From a bacterium (GTDB lineage Bacteria; Latescibacterota; UBA2968): a stretch of 9,259 bases of DNA. The notes beneath the pieces are model-generated. The model searched no databases. It was not told the origin of the DNA and saw only the letters and a list, made by a program, of their open reading frames with translations. The position numbers and the translations under genes are program-made. Numbering within the stretch: the stretch's first letter is position 1; every line of letters starts with the position of its first letter. The stretch is taken from positions 1 to 9,259 of the forward strand of contig JAPUJS010000472.1 of NCBI GenBank assembly GCA_027296045.1. The letters are read 5' to 3'. This document shows, one piece after another, positions 5,285 through 9,259 of this stretch.

Positions 5285-7849
5285 ATGAAACCCATTGCCA
5301 CACTGACTGTCACCCCCTCCTTGCCAGAAGAACTCCATGTATTAGAAACCCTTGCCTACAATCTGCGCTGGGCCTGGGACCCGGAAACCATCGCACTGTT
5401 CCGTCGAATCGACCGTGACCTCTGGGAAGAGGTCTACCACAACCCGGTGCGAATGCTGGGACAACTGGATCAGATCACCCTGGAAAAATTGCCGCAAGAC
5501 CCCGGATTTATGATCCACCTCCACCGGGCATCGGAGTCTCTGAAAACCTTTCTGGAACGCGAAACCTGGTATCAACGCAATCACCCGGATACAGATATGC
5601 GGGTCGCCTATTTCTCGGCCGAGTTTGGCCTGACCGAATGCCTGCCCATCTACTCGGGCGGTCTGGGTGTGTTGTCTGGAGACTACGTCAAATCTGCCAG
5701 TACGCTCGGTCTTCCATTTATCGGGGTGGGGCTGCTCTACCAGGAGGGCTATTTTCAACAATATCTCAACAACGATGGCTGGCAACAGGAAGAGTATCCG
5801 GTCAACGATTTCTACACCATGCCGATACGCCCCGTGCACGATCAACGCGGCGGAAACCTGACCATCCCGCTGGACTATCCGGAAGGCACCGCCATCATTC
5901 AGGTCTGGAAAGCCCAGGTCGGTCGCATTCCCCTCTTTTTGTTGGACGCCAATCTGGAAGAAAATCCCCCCGAAATTCGGGAGATCACCGCCCAGCTTTA
6001 TGGAGGCGACGATGAAATGCGACTTCGTCAGGAAATTCTCCTGGGAATCGGAGGAGTTCGTGCCCTGGATGCCCTGAACCTCCGTCCTTCGATCTGTCAT
6101 ATGAACGAAGGCCACGCGGCTTTCCTGGGGCTGGAACGCATCCGTCAGATCATGGTCGAACAAAACCTGGATTTCAATACTGCCCGCGAACTCGAAGTCG
6201 CCGGAAATGTGTATACCACCCACACTCCCGTCCCTGCCGGCCATGACGTTTTTCCGGGCGATCTGGTGGAGCGATATTTTAAAACCTATCTTACAGACCT
6301 GAATCTATCCCCCGAAGCCTTTCTGGCCCTGGGACGGATGCACCCTGGAGCGTCCAATGGTGGATTTAATATGACAGTGCTGGCCATCAACCTGTCTTCT
6401 TTCCACAACGGCGTCAGCCGGCTCCACGGCAAAGTCTCTCGAAAAATATTGAAACCCTTCTGGCCCGACCTGCCCGAAAATGAGATTCCCATCACATCGA
6501 TCACCAACGGGATCCATGTGTCTTCCTGGATTTCCCAGAACATGCGCGAACTCCAAGACAGCTATCTGGGTCCACAGCGTCTGGAAGAACCGCAGGACCA
6601 CAGTGTCTGGCAACGCGTTGACGATATTCCACCCGAAGAACTCTGGCGGGTTCACGAACGCCGGAGAGAACGCCTGGTCGCTTTCGCCCGCCGCCGCTTT
6701 CGCCAACAACTGGCGCGTCAGACCTCGTCACCGGTCGAAATTGACCGGGCCGACGAAATTCTCGATGCCAAGGCGCTGACCATTGGTTTTGCAAGACGCT
6801 TTGCAACCTATAAACGTGCAACCCTCCTGTTCCACGACCTGGACCGTCTCATCCATATCTTGTGTAACGAAACCTATCCGGTCCAAATCATCTTTGCCGG
6901 CAAAGCACACCCCAGGGATCACGCAGGCAAAGAACTCATCCAGGAAATCTTCCGCATGACCCAGCGTGAAGATTTGAGACGCCGCATCGTCTTTATCGAA
7001 AACTACGATATGTGCGTAGCGCGATACCTGCTGCAAGGCGTCGACATCTGGCTCAACACCCCAATGCGCCCCATGGAAGCCAGCGGCACATCTGGCATGA
7101 AAGCAACCGCCAACGGAGCCCTGAATCTAAGCGTCCTGGATGGCTGGTGGGCAGAAGGCTACCAGGTCGATGTGGGATGGGCGATTGGTCGTGGCGAAGA
7201 ATACGACGATCCCGACTACCAGAACCGGGTAGAAGCCAATGCCATTTACCAGATCCTGGAAAAAGAAGCTACCCCCTTGTTCTACAACCGGGGGCCCGAT
7301 GGATTGCCCAGGGGCTGGATTGCCCGGATGAAAAATGCTATCAAAACCCTGTGTCCCGTGTTCAACACCCACCGAATGGTCCAGGAATATACCGACCGCT
7401 TTTATATTCCGGCCCAAAGGCGCGTCAGCCACCTTGCCTCGGCCAACAATGCACCTGCACAAGCCCTGGCAAAATGGAAAACCCGAATCGGGCAGGCCTG
7501 GGAGGGGGTGCGAATTGATCGGGTCGAAACCAAAGCCATCCAGACCCTCCAGGTTGGAGACGAGTTAAAAATCAGCGCCTATCTCGACCTGGGTGATCTG
7601 AAACCCGAAGATGTAACCGTCGAACTCTATCACGGTCGCATCGACCAAAAAGGAGATATCGGAGAGGGCCGGAGCCTGCCGATGTCCTTTGTCGCCAACA
7701 ACGATTCTCCAGGCTGTTTTGTCGGCCGTCTCCCATTTCGAACCAGCGGTCGCTATGGCTACACCGTCCGCGTGATGCCCTATCACAAAGATTTGAACTC
7801 ATCGTCGGATACCGGTCGCATTATCTGGGCGGACACAGAAAATAAATAG
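5285..7849 (+). CDS. glgP: Alpha-glucan phosphorylase (GT35, short/DUF3417-containing type)
   Basis: This 854-residue cytoplasmic PLP enzyme releases glucose-1-phosphate from alpha-1,4-glucans such as glycogen or maltodextrin. The N-terminus (1-110; L-A-Y-N-L-R-W-A-W-D-P at 23-33) matches the DUF3417-type domain of this subfamily. Catalytic-domain marks are S-G-G-L-G-V-L-S-G-D (124-133), G-V-G-L-L-Y-Q-E-G-Y-F (147-157), H-M-N-E-G-H-A-A-F (272-280), T-T-H-T-P-V-P-A-G-H-D (311-321), T-N-G-I-H (407-411), G-F-A-R-R-F-A-T-Y-K-R (501-511), and the PLP segment E-A-S-G-T-S-G-M-K (598-606) with Lys606. A beta-rich C-terminal domain spans about 740-854. Start ATG 5285 matches the family N-terminus and follows CAGGAG (5267-5272); the in-frame ATG 5225 overlaps the predicted -10 box. 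It stands alone, without glgA, glgB or glgC beside it. Confidence 0.95.
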   Translation: MKPIATLTVTPSLPEELHVLETLAYNLRWAWDPETIALFRRIDRDLWEEVYHNPVRMLGQLDQITLEKLPQDPGFMIHLHRASESLKTFLERETWYQRNHPDTDMRVAYFSAEFGLTECLPIYSGGLGVLSGDYVKSASTLGLPFIGVGLLYQEGYFQQYLNNDGWQQEEYPVNDFYTMPIRPVHDQRGGNLTIPLDYPEGTAIIQVWKAQVGRIPLFLLDANLEENPPEIREITAQLYGGDDEMRLRQEILLGIGGVRALDALNLRPSICHMNEGHAAFLGLERIRQIMVEQNLDFNTARELEVAGNVYTTHTPVPAGHDVFPGDLVERYFKTYLTDLNLSPEAFLALGRMHPGASNGGFNMTVLAINLSSFHNGVSRLHGKVSRKILKPFWPDLPENEIPITSITNGIHVSSWISQNMRELQDSYLGPQRLEEPQDHSVWQRVDDIPPEELWRVHERRRERLVAFARRRFRQQLARQTSSPVEIDRADEILDAKALTIGFARRFATYKRATLLFHDLDRLIHILCNETYPVQIIFAGKAHPRDHAGKELIQEIFRMTQREDLRRRIVFIENYDMCVARYLLQGVDIWLNTPMRPMEASGTSGMKATANGALNLSVLDGWWAEGYQVDVGWAIGRGEEYDDPDYQNRVEANAIYQILEKEATPLFYNRGPDGLPRGWIARMKNAIKTLCPVFNTHRMVQEYTDRFYIPAQRRVSHLASANNAPAQALAKWKTRIGQAWEGVRIDRVETKAIQTLQVGDELKISAYLDLGDLKPEDVTVELYHGRIDQKGDIGEGRSLPMSFVANNDSPGCFVGRLPFRTSGRYGYTVRVMPYHKDLNSSSDTGRIIWADTENK

Positions 7850-7872
7850 TTGAAATATTTTCACTTAGAAGA

Positions 7873-7922
7873 GGCTGGTGTTTTCAGAAAAATTGAGTAT
7901 ATTTTTAAAACAGCCGGTTTTT
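7873..7922 (+). terminator. Bulged AT-rich terminator candidate after glgP
   Basis: GGCT (7873-7876), GTTTT (7880-7884) and AAAAAT (7888-7893) pair with ATTTTT (7901-7906), AAAAC (7907-7911) and AGCC (7912-7915). This makes a 15-bp stem with two 3-base bulges on the 5' side (7877-7879, 7885-7887) and a 7-base loop. GG plus a T5 run (7918-7922) follows. It begins 23 bases after the glgP stop. The bulges and AT content make it weaker than the 5114-5151 element, so read-through into rel is possible. Confidence 0.5.
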
Positions 7923-7951
7923 ATGGCTTGTGTTCAAGTGTATCATAATTC

Positions 7952-7959
7952 AGGTGAGG
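7952..7959 (+). promoter_or_regulatory. Shine-Dalgarno deciding the GTG start of rel
   Basis: AGGTGAGG (7952-7959) contains a GAGG core five bases before GTG 7965. It is the best SD in the window and favours GTG 7965 over the in-frame ATG at 7998, which has no SD. Confidence 0.7.
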
Positions 7960-7964
7960 GTCGT

Positions 7965-9259
7965 GTGAACACACTTGTCGAATTGTCCGCAGCCAGTATG
8001 GCTGCGCCATCTCCCCAAACAGAACCTGCCTTTCAGTCCTTTCTCAAATCCGCCCTTCAAAGTCGTCCCAACCACAACGCCGACCTCCTGGTCAAAGCCT
8101 ATCGCTTTGCCGAGCAAGTCCACCAGGGCCAAAAACGGAAATCGGGCACCCCCTATATCCACCACGCCCTTGCAGTCGGCCAAATTCTCTCCGACCTGCA
8201 CCAGGACACCACGACCCTGGCAGCCGGCTTGCTGCACGATGTCGTATGGCAAGCCAATGTTCCCCTGGAACAAGTCCAGGACACATTCGGCAAACCCATT
8301 GCGGGCCTGGTCGACGGGGTGACCAAAATCAAAGACCTCTCCTTCCAATCTCCCGAAGCCGAACAGGTCGAAAACTTCCGTAAAATGTTCCTCTCCATGG
8401 CCCAGGACATTCGGGTGATTCTCATCAAATTTGCCGACCGGCTCCACAACATGCGCACCCTGGAACACCTTCCACTAGAAACCCAGGAACGCATGGCCCT
8501 GGAAAGTCGCGATATCTATGCCCCACTTGCCCACCGCCTTGGAATCGCCCGCATCCGGTGGGAACTGGAAGACTTGAGCCTGAAATGGCTGGAGCCGGAG
8601 GCCTACCGATCGATCCAGGAAAAGATCACCCTCAAACGGACCGAACGGGAAGCCTATATTGAAAAGATCCGGGCCCCCCTGCAAAAAGCCCTGGACGAAG
8701 CCGGGATTCGGGCAGAAATCACCGGACGGGCTAAAAATTTCAGCAGTATCAACAAAAAGATGAAGCGCCGCGACAAGGCCTTTGAGGAAATCTACGACCT
8801 CTTCGCCATTCGCATCCTGGTAGACACCCTTCCCGAATGCTACAATACGCTGGGTCTCATCCACTCCCTCTACACGCCGGTCATGTCTCGCTTCAAAGAC
8901 TTTATTGCCACCCCCAAAAGTAATAGGTACCGCTCCTTGCACACCACCGTCGTCGGTCCGGATGGTCTGATGGTAGAAGTGCAGATTCGCACCTGGGAAA
9001 TGCATCAGACCGCCGAAGTCGGCATTGCGGCCCACTGGCGCTACAAGGAAGGGGAGGAAAAAGCATCGGACCTGGATCAACACATGTCCTGGCTTCGTAG
9101 CCTGTTAGAATGGCAGAAAGAGACAACAGACCCGCAAGAATTCATGGAAGAACTGAAGGTCGATCTATTCTCCAACGAAATCTACGTCTTCACCCCCAAC
9201 GGCGATCTCCTCCAACTGCCCGACGAAGCCACCTCCGTCGATTTTGCCTACGCCGTTCA
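7965..9259 (+). CDS. rel: RelA/SpoT-family (p)ppGpp synthetase with altered hydrolase site, 3' end outside window
   Basis: The frame is open from GTG 7965 to the right edge (431 full codons). It is a long RSH enzyme that makes the alarmone (p)ppGpp from GTP/GDP and ATP. The HD hydrolase domain (about 40-195) keeps Arg58, His67, His91-Asp92, Asp158, Asn162 and Thr165, each offset by 14 from the known Streptococcus equisimilis Rel residues. However, the expected catalytic Glu-Asp after H-D-V-V is Trp95-Gln96. The synthetase domain (about 235-370) is intact: G-R-A-K with S-S-I-N-K-K-M, D-L-F-A-I-R with Asp278, the R-F-K-D loop (309-312), N-R-Y-R-S-L-H-T with Tyr322, and E-V-Q-I-R-T with Glu338. 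The TGS domain begins near 403 (N-E-I-Y-V-F-T-P-N-G-D) and is cut off. The C-terminal half (TGS onward, ACT) lies outside. Family certain; hydrolase status inferred. Confidence 0.95.
   Translation, partial: MNTLVELSAASMAAPSPQTEPAFQSFLKSALQSRPNHNADLLVKAYRFAEQVHQGQKRKSGTPYIHHALAVGQILSDLHQDTTTLAAGLLHDVVWQANVPLEQVQDTFGKPIAGLVDGVTKIKDLSFQSPEAEQVENFRKMFLSMAQDIRVILIKFADRLHNMRTLEHLPLETQERMALESRDIYAPLAHRLGIARIRWELEDLSLKWLEPEAYRSIQEKITLKRTEREAYIEKIRAPLQKALDEAGIRAEITGRAKNFSSINKKMKRRDKAFEEIYDLFAIRILVDTLPECYNTLGLIHSLYTPVMSRFKDFIATPKSNRYRSLHTTVVGPDGLMVEVQIRTWEMHQTAEVGIAAHWRYKEGEEKASDLDQHMSWLRSLLEWQKETTDPQEFMEELKVDLFSNEIYVFTPNGDLLQLPDEATSVDFAYAV
7987..8006 (+). other. Stable hairpin at the start of the rel coding region
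   Basis: CGCAGCCA (7988-7995) and TGGCTGCG (7999-8006) form a perfect 8-bp GC-rich stem with a 3-base loop, beginning 21 bases after the GTG start codon. The in-frame alternative ATG (7998-8000) lies in the loop and closing pairs. It could pause ribosomes near initiation or occlude the internal start. The pairing is seen directly; function is inference. Confidence 0.4.

Noticed and set aside
5342..6244. 300-residue open frame on the - strand inside glgP
   Set aside because: It lies fully antisense to a gene with complete GT35 motifs and has no recognisable domains; it reflects codon composition of glgP.
7941..7949. TATCATAAT as the rel -10 promoter box
   Set aside because: No acceptable -35 lies 16-18 bases upstream, and the predicted start would fall within or beside the SD at 7952-7959.
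8475..9083. 202-residue - strand frame inside rel
   Set aside because: It is antisense to the conserved Rel synthetase domain, and its protein shows no family features.

Overview
The window is a chromosomal stretch from a bacterium with a Gram-negative-type import system: a periplasmic binding protein with a signal peptide sits beside a BtuCD/FecCD-type ABC importer. Base composition is moderately GC-rich. The transporter, glgP and rel genes prefer C at third codon positions, while the intergenic gaps are AT-rich. I cannot name the phylum. No rRNA, tRNA, CRISPR array, IS element or phage gene is visible.

Layout, left to right. (1) Bases 1-474 hold the 3' end of a DUF4160 gene overlapping a complete DUF2442 gene, a small two-gene cassette resembling toxin-antitoxin-like pairs. 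A bulged stem-loop at 476-510 follows. (2) Bases 527-3229 hold a compact + strand operon for a cobalamin/iron-chelate-type importer: ATPase, periplasmic binding protein, permease, with SD/stop and ATGA overlaps. (3) A convergent - strand gene (3328-3708) encodes a small protein with a sigma region 4-like helix-turn-helix and has its own - strand terminator. (4) After a 339-base gap with a putative promoter comes a CNNM-CBS membrane protein gene (4048-5094), ended by a textbook intrinsic terminator. (5) glgP (5285-7849) is a GT35 alpha-glucan phosphorylase with its own putative promoter and a palindrome in its leader. (6) The 5' part of a long RelA/SpoT-type (Rel) gene starts at GTG 7965 and runs off the right edge inside the TGS domain.

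The genes look like mostly separate housekeeping units: vitamin/metal uptake, ion homeostasis, storage glucan breakdown, and stringent response. Terminators and promoters separate most of them. I see no new multi-gene system that I can defend. The most notable observation is in Rel: the hydrolase domain keeps its metal-binding and substrate residues, but the catalytic Glu-Asp pair after the HD motif is replaced by Trp-Gln, while the synthetase residues are intact. That predicts a (p)ppGpp synthetase with crippled hydrolysis, although its synthetase loop is of the RFKD (bifunctional-type) class.
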